The position numbers were made by a program, and so were the translations under genes. This document shows positions 8,198-15,357 of a stretch of 64,000 nt of DNA, piece after piece. The DNA is from Clostridiales bacterium Firm_07 (GTDB taxonomy: Bacteria > Bacillota > Clostridia > Oscillospirales > CAG-272). The notes under the pieces were generated by a model. It had not been told where the DNA came from, did no database searches, and saw only the letters and a program-made list of their open reading frames with translations. The DNA is taken from NCBI GenBank assembly GCA_001604005.1, contig LVAM01000019.1:84754-148753 (forward strand). Direction: 5' to 3'. Each line of letters opens with the position of its first letter. The stretch's first letter is position 1.

Positions 8198-9421
8198 TCA
8201 GGAAAGTTTTTTCGCCGTCAGCGTCTCCATCAAGCGGTAGCCGTTCGGCGTGTAATCGTTCTTTGCGGCGGCGGTCTTTTCGCAGAAATTATCCACACCG
8301 GCAAAAGTTTGCTCCGAGGAATAAATCAGATAGGGAACAGGCAAAATGCTGTGCGTGCGAATGCGAATGGGCGTGGGATGATCGGGCAGGATCATAATTC
8401 TGAACGGTTCTCCCGTGCCGCGCAGATAAGAAAGAACGGGAGAAAGGATCTCACTGTCGATCTTTTCCACAGACAGGATTTTGTTATCCAGTTCCGCGCG
8501 GTGCCCGCACTCGTCGGGAGCCTCCACGTGCACGTAAACGTAATCGGAACCCTCCGAAAACGCACGGATCGCCGCCTCGGCTTTTCCTTTATAATTGGTG
8601 TGGACGTTGCCCGTGGCGCCTTCCACGTCAATGGAGCGCATACCGGCGCAAAGTCCGATGCCTTTGATCAGATCCACGGCTGAAATGACGGTGCCGTTCA
8701 GTCCCCATTTTTCGGAGAAAGAGGGAAGCTGCGGTTTTTTGCCGGGACTCCAAAGCCAAGCGGAGTTGGCGGGTTTGAGCCCGCGCCGCCGACGGTCTTC
8801 GTTTACGGGATGATGGTTGAGCACGCGGAAACTGTCCCGCATCAGTTGATAAAACTCCGCGCCGCCGTCTTCCACGCGAGGCAGGTAATCTCCGATGCGC
8901 TTGCCGAGAATATCGTGCGGGCGCATAAAATTATAGTGATCGTTGCCGTTTTTCCAAATCAGGCAGTGCCGATAACTGACGCCGGTATAGAAGCGGCGCA
9001 CGTCGTTGCCGAACTCGGCTTGCAGGGCTTTGATCAGTTCGTCGGCCTCCGGCGTGGTGATCTCGTCCGCGCTGTGGTCGATGATGATCTTGTCGTCATA
9101 ATCTTCACCGTTGTCGGAGAGCGTGACGACGTTGCAACGGTACGCCGTTTCGTCGGGCTTCATATCAATGCCCATACTGACGGCTTCAAGGGGCGAGCGA
9201 CCTTTGGAATAGATTTTGGGGTCGTAGGAAAGAATCGCGAGATTGGCGGTGTCGCTTTCCGGCACCATATCTTGCGGCACGTTGGAGACCGTGCCGACCT
9301 TCGCCACGCGCGCCAGCGCGTTCATCGTCGGCTTTTTCGCCTTTTCCATCGGCGTCATACCGCCGAGTGCTTCAATCGGTTCGTCTGCCATACCGTCCGG
9401 GATCAAAACAAAGTATTTCAT
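8198..9421 (-). CDS. ApgM-type phosphoglycerate mutase / proposed homoserine kinase
   Basis: The 407-residue product belongs to the archaeal-type cofactor-independent phosphoglycerate mutase family of the alkaline phosphatase superfamily. It shows the metal motif IPDGMADEP at the N terminus, Ser56 in PESDTANLAIL, and the C-terminal DHPTPIRIRTHS ligand cluster. Many bacterial members have been proposed to be a non-orthologous homoserine kinase (ThrB2). Here it is the first gene of an operon whose last gene is thrC, and no classical thrB is seen in the window, which favours the threonine role. The ATG at 9421 has AGAGG 8 bases upstream, while a TTG 6 bases earlier lacks spacing. The exact activity remains inference. 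Confidence 0.85.
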   Translation of the reverse strand: MKYFVLIPDGMADEPIEALGGMTPMEKAKKPTMNALARVAKVGTVSNVPQDMVPESDTANLAILSYDPKIYSKGRSPLEAVSMGIDMKPDETAYRCNVVTLSDNGEDYDDKIIIDHSADEITTPEADELIKALQAEFGNDVRRFYTGVSYRHCLIWKNGNDHYNFMRPHDILGKRIGDYLPRVEDGGAEFYQLMRDSFRVLNHHPVNEDRRRRGLKPANSAWLWSPGKKPQLPSFSEKWGLNGTVISAVDLIKGIGLCAGMRSIDVEGATGNVHTNYKGKAEAAIRAFSEGSDYVYVHVEAPDECGHRAELDNKILSVEKIDSEILSPVLSYLRGTGEPFRIMILPDHPTPIRIRTHSILPVPYLIYSSEQTFAGVDNFCEKTAAAKNDYTPNGYRLMETLTAKKLS

Positions 9422-9453
9422 TGTCAATGCCTCTTTATGAAAATATTTATTAC

Positions 9454-9482
9454 ATTATAACACAAATATGGGAAAAGGGCAA
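9454..9482 (-). promoter_or_regulatory. Promoter of the apgM-to-thrC operon
   Basis: On the minus strand TTGCCC (9482-9477) and TATAAT (9459-9454) are separated by 17 bases. It lies about 33 bases before the ApgM-type start codon. No other good promoter was seen before the terminator after thrC. Confidence 0.7.
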
Positions 9483-9645
9483 CAGAATTTCAAAAAAAGA
9501 TGCCCGATCTGCGCGAAATTTCGGCAAAACAATCGCTTTTGCGCGTCGGAAAGAAAAAACGACGCAAAAAACAAATCAGCCGCTCTTCGCGCAAAAACTT
9601 TTCGATGCGACGAAAAAAATTGCGCAAAAAGCGGCAGGGTTGCTT

Positions 9646-9891
9646 TCAGGTTCTGCTGATTTTATAAGGAGTGCCGTCAAGGGTACGGGGCGTATCCGAC
9701 AAGCCCGCCAAATAATCCAGCGAAACGTTGTAAAGGCGCGCTAAGGAAACGAAATGGTGCATCGGCAGTTCGCGATGTCCCGCTTCATACAAAGCGTATT
9801 GCGATTGCGGTGTGTGTAAAAACATAGCGACGTATTGTTGCGTAAAATCGTGATCCAAACGCAGATCGCGCAAGCGACGATAAAAATACAC
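9646..9891 (-). CDS. XRE-family helix-turn-helix regulator
   Basis: This is an 81-residue DNA-binding protein with a single Cro/CI-type helix-turn-helix. It begins with GTG at 9891, 7 bases after AAGGAGG, and reads VYFYRRLRDLRLDHDFTQQYVA. The LRLDHDFTQQYVAMFL...SQYALYEAGHRELP stretch fits the recognition helices. An upstream in-frame ATG would add a Cys-rich leader that overlaps the promoter. It is transcribed away from a PH-domain gene, and two dyads lie between them. It is most likely a local repressor of both promoters, which is inferred from position. Confidence 0.85.
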   Translation of the reverse strand: MYFYRRLRDLRLDHDFTQQYVAMFLHTPQSQYALYEAGHRELPMHHFVSLARLYNVSLDYLAGLSDTPRTLDGTPYKISRT

Positions 9892-9915
9892 AAAAGCACC
9901 TCCTTCTTTTTGTTC

Positions 9916-9921
9916 ATTGTA
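9916..9921 (-). promoter_or_regulatory. -10 element of the XRE regulator gene
   Basis: TACAAT on the minus strand lies 24 bases before the GTG start of the regulator. No good -35 box is seen at 17 bases, and that region is occupied by the first dyad operator, so the promoter may be weak and self-controlled. Confidence 0.5.
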
Positions 9922-9926
9922 ACAAA

Positions 9927-9965
9927 ATATGCAAACGCATATTGACATTATATGTAAACGCGTAT
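9927..9965. promoter_or_regulatory. Pair of dyad operators between XRE and PH-domain genes
   Basis: Two related 16-base sites occur 23 bases apart: ATATGCAAACGCATAT at 9927-9942 (a perfect 6-bp dyad around AAAC) and ATATGTAAACGCGTAT at 9950-9965. The first ends at the -35 box of the PH-domain promoter, and the second fills its spacer up to the -10. The start of a third copy (ATATATGCG) follows near 9970. The spacing of about two helical turns suits cooperative binding by the adjacent XRE regulator. Confidence 0.75.
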
Positions 9966-9970
9966 AAAAT
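9942..9970 (+). promoter_or_regulatory. Promoter of the PH-domain gene
   Basis: TTGACA (9942-9947) and TAAAAT (9965-9970) are separated by 17 bases and overlap the dyad operators. The start codon at 10020 is 50 bases further on. Confidence 0.8.
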
Positions 9971-10019
9971 ATATGCGATTGAATATATAAATAAAAACAA
10001 AAAGGAAGGAAGAATCACA

Positions 10020-10499
10020 ATGGGAAAATACGTTGAATCACATCTGAACAGAAACGAGACGGTCGTCAAAGCGGCAAAACGGACGAGGCTCTTTTTGGTG
10101 GGCACTTGGATAAAAGGTGTTTTGCTTTGCTGGTTGCTGCTGATCCCGACCGTCAAAGCGATCATCAACACGTTGGCTTATAAGAAAAGCGAGCTGGCAA
10201 TTACCAACAGACGCGTGATCGGAAAAATCGGTTTGATCAACACGCAAACGCTGGACGCGCCGCTCAATAAAGTTCAGAACACATCGACGGAAAGCGGATT
10301 CTGGGGAAAAGTTTTTCATTACGGAACCGTGTCGATCAACACCGCCGCCGGCGTGATCCATTTTACGGGTATCAAACAGCCGGAGGAATTCAAAACCACT
10401 TTGATGAATCAGATCGAGGAATACGAACAAAGCCGCATCCAAGAGCAAGCCGCGCAAATGGCAACTGCGATGTCCGCCGCGATCGCGGTCAATAAATAA
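10020..10499 (+). CDS. Bacterial PH-domain membrane protein
   Basis: The 159-residue product has one hydrophobic segment (about residues 28-50), then a YdbS/YdbT-type bacterial PH-like domain. The typical features are KKSELAITNRRVIGKIGLINTQTLDAPLNKVQNT and YGTVSINTAAGVIHFTGIKQPEEF (family patterns quoted in part). Such proteins are membrane associated and have no assigned biochemical role. The Glu- and Gln-rich tail (about residues 130-145) may form a coiled coil. AAGGAAGGAAG precedes the ATG. The gene stands alone under a dyad-controlled promoter and ends at its own terminator, so it seems to be regulated as a unit with the divergent XRE gene. Confidence 0.85.
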   Translation: MGKYVESHLNRNETVVKAAKRTRLFLVGTWIKGVLLCWLLLIPTVKAIINTLAYKKSELAITNRRVIGKIGLINTQTLDAPLNKVQNTSTESGFWGKVFHYGTVSINTAAGVIHFTGIKQPEEFKTTLMNQIEEYEQSRIQEQAAQMATAMSAAIAVNK

Positions 10500-10511
10500 A
10501 AATACAAACAC

Positions 10512-10545
10512 AAAAAAGCCTTTCGCCGAAGTGAAAGGCTTTTTT
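10512..10545 (+). terminator. Terminator of the PH-domain gene
   Basis: A 13-bp stem (AAAAAAGCCTTTC / GAAAGGCTTTTTT) with an 8-base loop and a T-run begins 12 bases after the stop codon. Confidence 0.9.
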
Positions 10546-10581
10546 CTTCAATTTCTCTTTCCTTTTTCTCATTCCCTTTTT

Positions 10582-10607
10582 TATACAAAATTTGCATTTT
10601 GTATAAT
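10582..10607 (+). promoter_or_regulatory. Palindrome-covered promoter
   Basis: A perfect 10-bp inverted repeat, TATACAAAAT and ATTTTGTATA around TTGC, occupies 10582-10605. Its right arm runs into a consensus -10 TATAAT at 10602-10607. No strong -35 box is seen, as the expected position (about 10579-10584) reads TTTTAT. The arrangement suggests an operator over a promoter that needs an activator or is tightly repressed. Transcription would enter the short reading frame at 10636. Confidence 0.6.
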
Positions 10608-10635
10608 TGTATCTGTGAAAGGAAGAAGAAGATCA

Positions 10636-10851
10636 ATGCGGATACCGCCGCGTCAGATCGCTTACGTTCTTTTTGCGGCGGTATTTTCACGCGGTTTTCC
10701 CTGTCCTTACAGCAACCCACATATCTTTATCGGCGCCTGCTTTTCTCTCACAGCAAAAATAAATTGTCGATTTTATATTTTCTTCCTTGCGGATAAATAT
10801 TTTTGCCGTGTCGCCTCTCCGCCGCGCAGATGCCGCTCGCTTTTGTTTTGA
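10636..10851 (+). CDS. Possible 71-residue protein downstream of the palindrome
   Basis: An ATG at 10636 follows GGAAGAAG by about 8 bases and opens a 71-residue frame (start MRIPPRQIAYVLFAAVFSRG). The product has a hydrophobic middle and an Arg-rich tail and resembles no family known to me. Its last 79 bases are antisense to the 3' end of spoIIID, which weakens the case. The 10545-10772 stretch holds no other gene, so the transcript could equally be a regulatory RNA or antisense leader. Confidence 0.2.
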   Translation: MRIPPRQIAYVLFAAVFSRGFPCPYSNPHIFIGACFSLTAKINCRFYIFFLADKYFCRVASPPRRCRSLLF

Positions 10852-11036
10852 TCCAGCACCGCGCGTACTTTTTCCGAGAGCGTGGGATTTTGTACCGACA
10901 AATGTGCCGTCACGTCTTTATGTACCGTGCTTTTGCTCACGCCGAAAACTCTTGCCGCCGTGCGCACGGTCGCGTTGTGTTCCAAAATATATTCTCCCAA
11001 AAGTTCACATCTCTCACGACCTTCGCGCTCTTCCAT
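10773..11036 (-). CDS. spoIIID: Stage III sporulation regulator SpoIIID
   Basis: SpoIIID is the mother-cell DNA-binding regulator that activates and represses sigma-E genes during spore formation. The 87-residue product aligns throughout with the family from memory: RCELLGEYILEHNATVRTAA, then the helix-turn-helix FGVSKSTVHKDVT, then the DNA-contacting basic tail KSERHLRGGEATRQKY. The ATG at 11036 follows AGAGGGAAA. The upstream minus-strand region contains CATAAGATA (near 11090), which resembles a sporulation sigma -10 element, but no matching -35 was found. Its presence indicates a spore-forming Firmicute. Confidence 0.96.
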   Translation of the reverse strand: MEEREGRERCELLGEYILEHNATVRTAARVFGVSKSTVHKDVTAHLSVQNPTLSEKVRAVLDQNKSERHLRGGEATRQKYLSARKKI

Positions 11037-11052
11037 ATTTCCCTCTTTCCTC

Positions 11053-11081
11053 TTGAAAATACTGACATGGTTTGCTATACT
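11053..11081 (+). promoter_or_regulatory. Promoter of the SpoU methyltransferase gene
   Basis: TTGAAA (11053-11058) and TATACT (11076-11081) have a 17-base spacer, about 48 bases before the start codon, in the divergent gap with spoIIID. Confidence 0.75.
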
Positions 11082-11129
11082 ATCTTATGTAGCGCAAAGT
11101 TCAAAAAGAAGTACGAACGGAGCAGAAAA

Positions 11130-11903
11130 ATGAAAAAAGAAGAATCGCGTTTTGCATCTTCCGCCGTTTTTGAAGGAATGACCTCCATTTCGGCGCTTTT
11201 TGCCGCGCGCGACGCGGGAACGAACGACAGACAAATCGAAAAGATCCTGTTTGACGCGCAGAAAAAGGAAGCAAAACGCCGCGAACTCGCGTTTTTACGT
11301 CAAAAATGTGCGGAATATGACGTTCCGCTGGTTTTTACGACCAAAGAAGAGATCGACGCTTTGACGATCGGCAATACGCACGGCGGCGTTGTCGCCTGTT
11401 GCAAAGAGCGCACTCTCCCCGCCCCAACGACGGAAAATCTGCCGGAAAACGGCTTTCTCTGCCTGCTTGACGGGCTGGAAGATCCGTATAACTTCGGTTA
11501 TGCACTGCGTTCTCTCTACGCGGCGGGCGTGGACGGAATCCTTCTCGGAGAGCGAAACTGGATGACGGCGGCGGGCGTGGTCGCCCGCGCTTCCGCCGGC
11601 GCCTCGGAAGCGTTGCCGCTCTTTGCGGGTGACCCGAAAGCGGCGATCGAAGCTTGCCGCGCGCGTGGTTACCGCATCGTGGCGGCGGGGATCCGAAACG
11701 CGGTGGATCTTGAAAAGGCGGACCTTTCCCGCCCCATACTTCTCATCGTGGGCGGAGAAAAACGCGGCATTTCCGCGGAACTGCTCGCGCTCACCGACGC
11801 GGTCGTGCGGATCGCGTACGGCAGGAGTTTTCGCGGCTCTCTTTCCGCGGCGGGCGCCGCCACGGTTTTGGGCTTTGAGATCCTGCGTCAAAACAGAAAA
11901 TAA
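11130..11903 (+). CDS. TrmH/SpoU family RNA 2'-O-methyltransferase
   Basis: This 257-residue protein has an N-terminal substrate-binding domain of the RlmB type (about residues 15-85) and a C-terminal SPOUT knot domain. The motifs LLDGLEDPYNFGYALRSLYAAG, LIVGGEKRGIS and the final SLSAAGAATVLGFEIL (shown in part) are the three SpoU boxes. It most likely methylates a ribose in rRNA or tRNA with SAM; the exact site cannot be read from sequence. Box 1 reads DPYNFGY where DPxNxG is typical, which is acceptable. Short weak GGAG precedes the ATG at 11130. It appears monocistronic. Confidence 0.88.
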   Translation: MKKEESRFASSAVFEGMTSISALFAARDAGTNDRQIEKILFDAQKKEAKRRELAFLRQKCAEYDVPLVFTTKEEIDALTIGNTHGGVVACCKERTLPAPTTENLPENGFLCLLDGLEDPYNFGYALRSLYAAGVDGILLGERNWMTAAGVVARASAGASEALPLFAGDPKAAIEACRARGYRIVAAGIRNAVDLEKADLSRPILLIVGGEKRGISAELLALTDAVVRIAYGRSFRGSLSAAGAATVLGFEILRQNRK

Positions 11904-11943
11904 AGTTTTTTGACGGGAAATCGCGCAAAAACGCAAAAAACGG

Positions 11944-11972
11944 TTGCAATTCGGCGCAAAATTTGTTATACT
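11944..11972 (+). promoter_or_regulatory. Promoter of purA
   Basis: TTGCAA (11944-11949) and TATACT (11967-11972) are spaced by 17 bases, about 54 bases upstream of the purA start. Confidence 0.75.
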
Positions 11973-12026
11973 GTTCTTGTGCCCGTTCTGCGGGCGTTTC
12001 ATCATTTTCGGAGGTGTTAAATTCAA

Positions 12027-13301
12027 ATGCTTACATCTATCGTCGGAATCAACTGGGGCGACGAGGGCAAAGGCCGTATGGTCGACCTGCTCTCGGAAGA
12101 ACAGGACATCGTCATTCGTTATCAGGGCGGCAACAACGCCGGTCACACCGTTATCAACGAGCGGGGAAAATTTATCCTCAACCTCCTCCCTTCCGGCATC
12201 CTTCGTCCCGAAGTCGTGTGCGTGATGGGAAACGGAATGGCGATCGACCTTGCCCATCTTGATAAAGAAACGAACAAACTGCGCGAGGCGGGGATCGAGA
12301 TCTCCCCGAAAAACCTTAAAATCAGCGATCGCGCCATTCTCACGATGCCCTATCACATCGAACTGGACTGCCTTGAAGAAGAGCGTCTCGCGGGTGAGAA
12401 ATACGGCTCCACGCGGCGCGGCATCGCGCCCGTTTACGGCGACAAATATCTGAAAAAAGCCGTGCGCGCCGGCGATCTTCTCGATCTGGATTACCTTGAA
12501 CACCGTTTGCGCGGTATCGTGGCGTATAAATCTTTGATGATCGAAGGAATGTATCACGCCGAGCCGGTTTCGTTTGACGAAATGTTTGCCTGGCTCAAAA
12601 AATACGCCGACATTTTCCGCGATTACATCATTGACACGGGCGTGTATCTTTCCGACGCCGTGAAAGCGGGCAAGCGCATTATGTTCGAGGCGCAGCTCGG
12701 CGCGCTCCGCGACATCGATTTCGGTATTTATCCCTACACTTCCTCTTCTTCCACCATCGCCGCTTACGGCCCGATCGGCGCCGGCATCCCAGGCGTGAAA
12801 CTGGATCGCGTGGTGGGTGTGATGAAGGCGTATTCCACTTGTGTGGGCGAAGGTCCTTTCACTTGTGAGTGGTTTGGCGAAGAAGCCGAAGAATTGCGCC
12901 GCGCGGGCGGCGAATACGGCGCCGCCACGGGACGTCCCCGCCGCGTCGGTCCTTTCGACGTCGTCGCTTCAAAATACGGTTGCCGTGTGCAGGGCGCGGA
13001 CGATATCGCCTTGACAAAGATCGACATTCTTTCGTATATGAAAAAAATTCCGCTTTGCGTCGCTTACGACGTAAACGGCAAAAAGACCGTCGATTTCCCG
13101 ATGGGACAAGCGCTGAATATTGCCAAACCCGTGATCGAATATATGGACGGTTGGAACTGCGACGTCAGTGCTTGCCGCAAAAAAGAGGAACTCCCCGCCG
13201 CGCTTCTTGCCTATGTCAAACGCATTGAAGAATTGACCGAATGCCGCGTCAAATATATCTCGGTCGGTGCCGAGCGCGAGGCGTATATCCAAATGTATTG
13301 A
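12027..13301 (+). CDS. purA: Adenylosuccinate synthase
   Basis: PurA joins IMP and aspartate using GTP in the first committed step to AMP. The 424-residue product has family length. The GTP loop GDEGKGR follows the start (IVGINWGDEGKGR), then NNAGHT, the STRRGIAP IMP-binding segment, and TGRPRRVG. The usual QWGDEGKGK reads NWGDEGKGR here, a modest deviation. GGAGG lies 10 bases before the ATG. It has its own promoter and a hairpin terminator, so it is monocistronic. Confidence 0.97.
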   Translation: MLTSIVGINWGDEGKGRMVDLLSEEQDIVIRYQGGNNAGHTVINERGKFILNLLPSGILRPEVVCVMGNGMAIDLAHLDKETNKLREAGIEISPKNLKISDRAILTMPYHIELDCLEEERLAGEKYGSTRRGIAPVYGDKYLKKAVRAGDLLDLDYLEHRLRGIVAYKSLMIEGMYHAEPVSFDEMFAWLKKYADIFRDYIIDTGVYLSDAVKAGKRIMFEAQLGALRDIDFGIYPYTSSSSTIAAYGPIGAGIPGVKLDRVVGVMKAYSTCVGEGPFTCEWFGEEAEELRRAGGEYGAATGRPRRVGPFDVVASKYGCRVQGADDIALTKIDILSYMKKIPLCVAYDVNGKKTVDFPMGQALNIAKPVIEYMDGWNCDVSACRKKEELPAALLAYVKRIEELTECRVKYISVGAEREAYIQMY

Positions 13302-13308
13302 TGAAAAG

Positions 13309-13342
13309 AGACCCGTGTCCACTTGATCGCACGGGTCTTTTT
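13309..13342 (+). terminator. Terminator of purA
   Basis: A 9-bp stem (AGACCCGTG / CACGGGTCT) with a 12-base loop is followed by TTTTT, beginning 8 bases after the purA stop. Confidence 0.88.
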
Positions 13343-13417
13343 CAGACGAATTTTACTTTGCAAAAGAGCAACTATTTCTTTAAGTACCGTTCTTAAACCG
13401 AAAGGAGCCCTTCTCTT

Positions 13418-14392
13418 ATGCGCGAAGAACTTTTGAAAAAACTGAAAGAGGTCAGCGAGGAAGAGCAAAAGATCCTGGACGGCGAAAATAAGATCAACAA
13501 GCGTTTATACTCCGCTTTCGCCAAAGATTTTATCATCAACCGCCATCGTCTTTTGCAGGAAAACGAGCAGGTCGCCCTGCGCCGCCACACGCGGTTTACC
13601 GATTTTCCGATGCACGGTCACAATTACGTGGAGATCACCTATATTTGCTCCGGCACGTTTACGCACGTCATCAAGCACCGTGAGGTAACAATGCGTGCGG
13701 GCGACGTGTTGCTTCTCAACCGCCACGCACAGCACAGCGTGCGCAAGACGGGAGCCGATGACGTTGCCGTCAACATACTCCTTTCAAGCGAGGTCTTTCA
13801 TTCTTTCGCGTCGTTTATTCCCACCGCCTCGCCCATTTCTTCTTTTATTTCCGAGAATATCCGCTCCAACGGCGAAGCGGAGTATATGCTTTTTTCCAGC
13901 GAAGGCGTTTTGCCGCTTGAAAATCTTTTTGAAAATCTCTGCTATGCGATGGTGGGCAGCGATATCGTCAGCGAAGAGGCGGTAAAAATGACGGTCGCGC
14001 TGATCCTGCGGCATTTTGCGGAGATGCCCGACTGCATCATCACTTCCCCGCGCCATCGTTCGGACGCAGAGCTGCTGCGTGCCCGCATCGAAGGATATAT
14101 GACGACCGAGTTCCGCACGGCAACGCTCTCGGATCTCGCCAAAAAACTGAATTTGAGCGTTCCCTATCTCTCCAAGCGCGTGCGCGATCTTTTCGGTACG
14201 ACGTTCAGCGCGCTTTTGCAGGAAGAACGGTTCAAAGAGGCGATACGACTGCTGGAAGAGACCGATCTCTCCATCGGCGACATCATTCTCGCCGTCGGAT
14301 ACGAAAACACCAGTTTCTTCCACAATCAGTTCAAGGAACGGTATCATTGTTCCCCCTTCCGTTGGCGGAGACAATATCACGAGAATAACTGA
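13418..14392 (+). CDS. AraC-family transcriptional regulator
   Basis: The 324-residue product has an N-terminal cupin-like sensing domain (HGHNYVEITYICSG, GDVLLLNRHAQHS, about residues 60-115). Its C-terminal part has two AraC helix-turn-helices: ATLSDLAKKLNLSVPYLSKRVRDLFG and LSIGDIILAVGYENTSFFHNQFKERYHCSPFRWRR (given in part). Such regulators usually sense sugars and control carbohydrate genes, and the ligand here is unknown. AAAGGAG lies 10 bases before the ATG. No adjacent transport or catabolic operon is evident, so the target is probably elsewhere. Confidence 0.93.
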   Translation: MREELLKKLKEVSEEEQKILDGENKINKRLYSAFAKDFIINRHRLLQENEQVALRRHTRFTDFPMHGHNYVEITYICSGTFTHVIKHREVTMRAGDVLLLNRHAQHSVRKTGADDVAVNILLSSEVFHSFASFIPTASPISSFISENIRSNGEAEYMLFSSEGVLPLENLFENLCYAMVGSDIVSEEAVKMTVALILRHFAEMPDCIITSPRHRSDAELLRARIEGYMTTEFRTATLSDLAKKLNLSVPYLSKRVRDLFGTTFSALLQEERFKEAIRLLEETDLSIGDIILAVGYENTSFFHNQFKERYHCSPFRWRRQYHENN

Positions 14393-14424
14393 AAAAGAGG
14401 TGCGAAAAATCGCACCTCTTTTGA
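14393..14424. terminator. Bidirectional terminator after the AraC regulator
   Basis: A 12-bp stem (AAAAGAGGTGCG / CGCACCTCTTTT) with an AAAAAT loop starts right after the stop codon. It separates this gene from the convergent Cys-rich gene ending at 14438. Confidence 0.88.
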
Positions 14425-14437
14425 CGTTCTTTTCGCG

Positions 14438-15271
14438 TCAGGAATTGCCGCAGCAGCGCGAAGGCCGGTTGTTGCCGGCGGGCGGCGTTGCGTTGGGGCA
14501 AAACTGTGCGGCGGGAAACGGCATATTTTGGAACGTTGCGCAAGGATTTTCTTCCGCCGCGGCAACGCACTCTTTTTCGGGCAGGCAATATTCGCTTCCC
14601 TGCACCAGAAGTTGCGCGGGGCGCACCAACCGCACGACCGAGAAAACACCGAAAGAGACGGCAAGGAAGCGCCTTCCCTCTTCGTCGTCCGCAAGCGTGC
14701 CGTTCAGCGTATCCGCAACCTCGACCGGAATATCGGCGGCACAGCAACAGTGACAGCAATGTTCTTTCTTCTCTTTGACTTTGGCGCCCAGCACGATGGG
14801 TTCAAGCACTTCCACAACGGCCTCCGGATCGCCCGAGGTGCTAGTGACGGGTTGCGGCAGCGAACAGAATCCGCCGGAATGGTTGCTGCGGAAAACGCTG
14901 ACGTTGCTTTCACCGCCAAACAGCACAACGCGCTTTTCCAGCACGGCAACGCCTTCAAATTCCTGCGCTTGCCCCTGCGGCAGGCACGCTTCACACAGGC
15001 ACGTGACGTACAGTTTTACATCCACCGTGTAAAAGCCGCGGTTGAATTGCACAGGATCGGTGGTGATATTGGTACCGGTGATCGTGGCGCATTTCACGCG
15101 CACGTTTCCGGTGTTGGCGATCAAATCTTTTCCGATGGCGGTCAGCGTAACGGGTGTGTCTTCAAAACAATCCCTGTCGCGGCAGGCGTCGAGAATACGG
15201 TTGGTTTCGATTCCGTAGATCTCGCGCGCTCCCGCATTTCCCCCGGGACCGGAAAATCTGGGATCAGGCAT
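14438..15271 (-). CDS. Conserved Cys-rich protein of unknown function
   Basis: This 277-residue protein is not recognised as a named family. The N-terminal half (ETNRILDACRDRDCFEDTPV, FNRGFYTVDVKLYVTCLCEAC) resembles proteins I recall as conserved hypotheticals in clostridia. A Cys-rich knot HCCHCCCAAD lies near residue 175, and the C terminus ends in a short CCGNS tail. There is no signal peptide or membrane segment. GAGGAGG lies 9 bases before the ATG. The gap upstream contains a CATAGGATA element that resembles a mother-cell sporulation -10. A spore-coat or crust role would fit the cysteines but is speculation. Confidence 0.75.
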   Translation of the reverse strand: MPDPRFSGPGGNAGAREIYGIETNRILDACRDRDCFEDTPVTLTAIGKDLIANTGNVRVKCATITGTNITTDPVQFNRGFYTVDVKLYVTCLCEACLPQGQAQEFEGVAVLEKRVVLFGGESNVSVFRSNHSGGFCSLPQPVTSTSGDPEAVVEVLEPIVLGAKVKEKKEHCCHCCCAADIPVEVADTLNGTLADDEEGRRFLAVSFGVFSVVRLVRPAQLLVQGSEYCLPEKECVAAAEENPCATFQNMPFPAAQFCPNATPPAGNNRPSRCCGNS

Positions 15272-15317
15272 AAAGTGGTCCTCCTCATCTGAATTCAGAG
15301 CAAAGGCTCTTCCCTAA

Positions 15318-15326
15318 TATCCTATG
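15318..15326 (-). promoter_or_regulatory. Possible sigma-E/sigma-K type -10 element
   Basis: CATAGGATA on the minus strand matches the CATANNNTA pattern of late mother-cell promoters and lies about 46 bases before the Cys-rich gene. No convincing -35 element was found, so confidence is low. Confidence 0.25.
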
Positions 15327-15357
15327 CCATTCTCCCGATTTTGACATTTTTCCACCG

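Noticed and set aside
9468..9659. A 63-residue plus-strand frame with several Cys (CPIC, CDEKNC) between apgM and the XRE gene
   Set aside because: It lacks a ribosome site, and the -10-like sequence before it belongs to the minus-strand apgM promoter. The stretch is A-rich with repeated GCGCAAAAA words and more likely holds the 3' end and untranslated part of the XRE transcript.
11295..12557. A 420-residue minus-strand frame across the methyltransferase and purA
   Set aside because: It crosses two well-supported genes and their promoter on the other strand, so it is a shadow.
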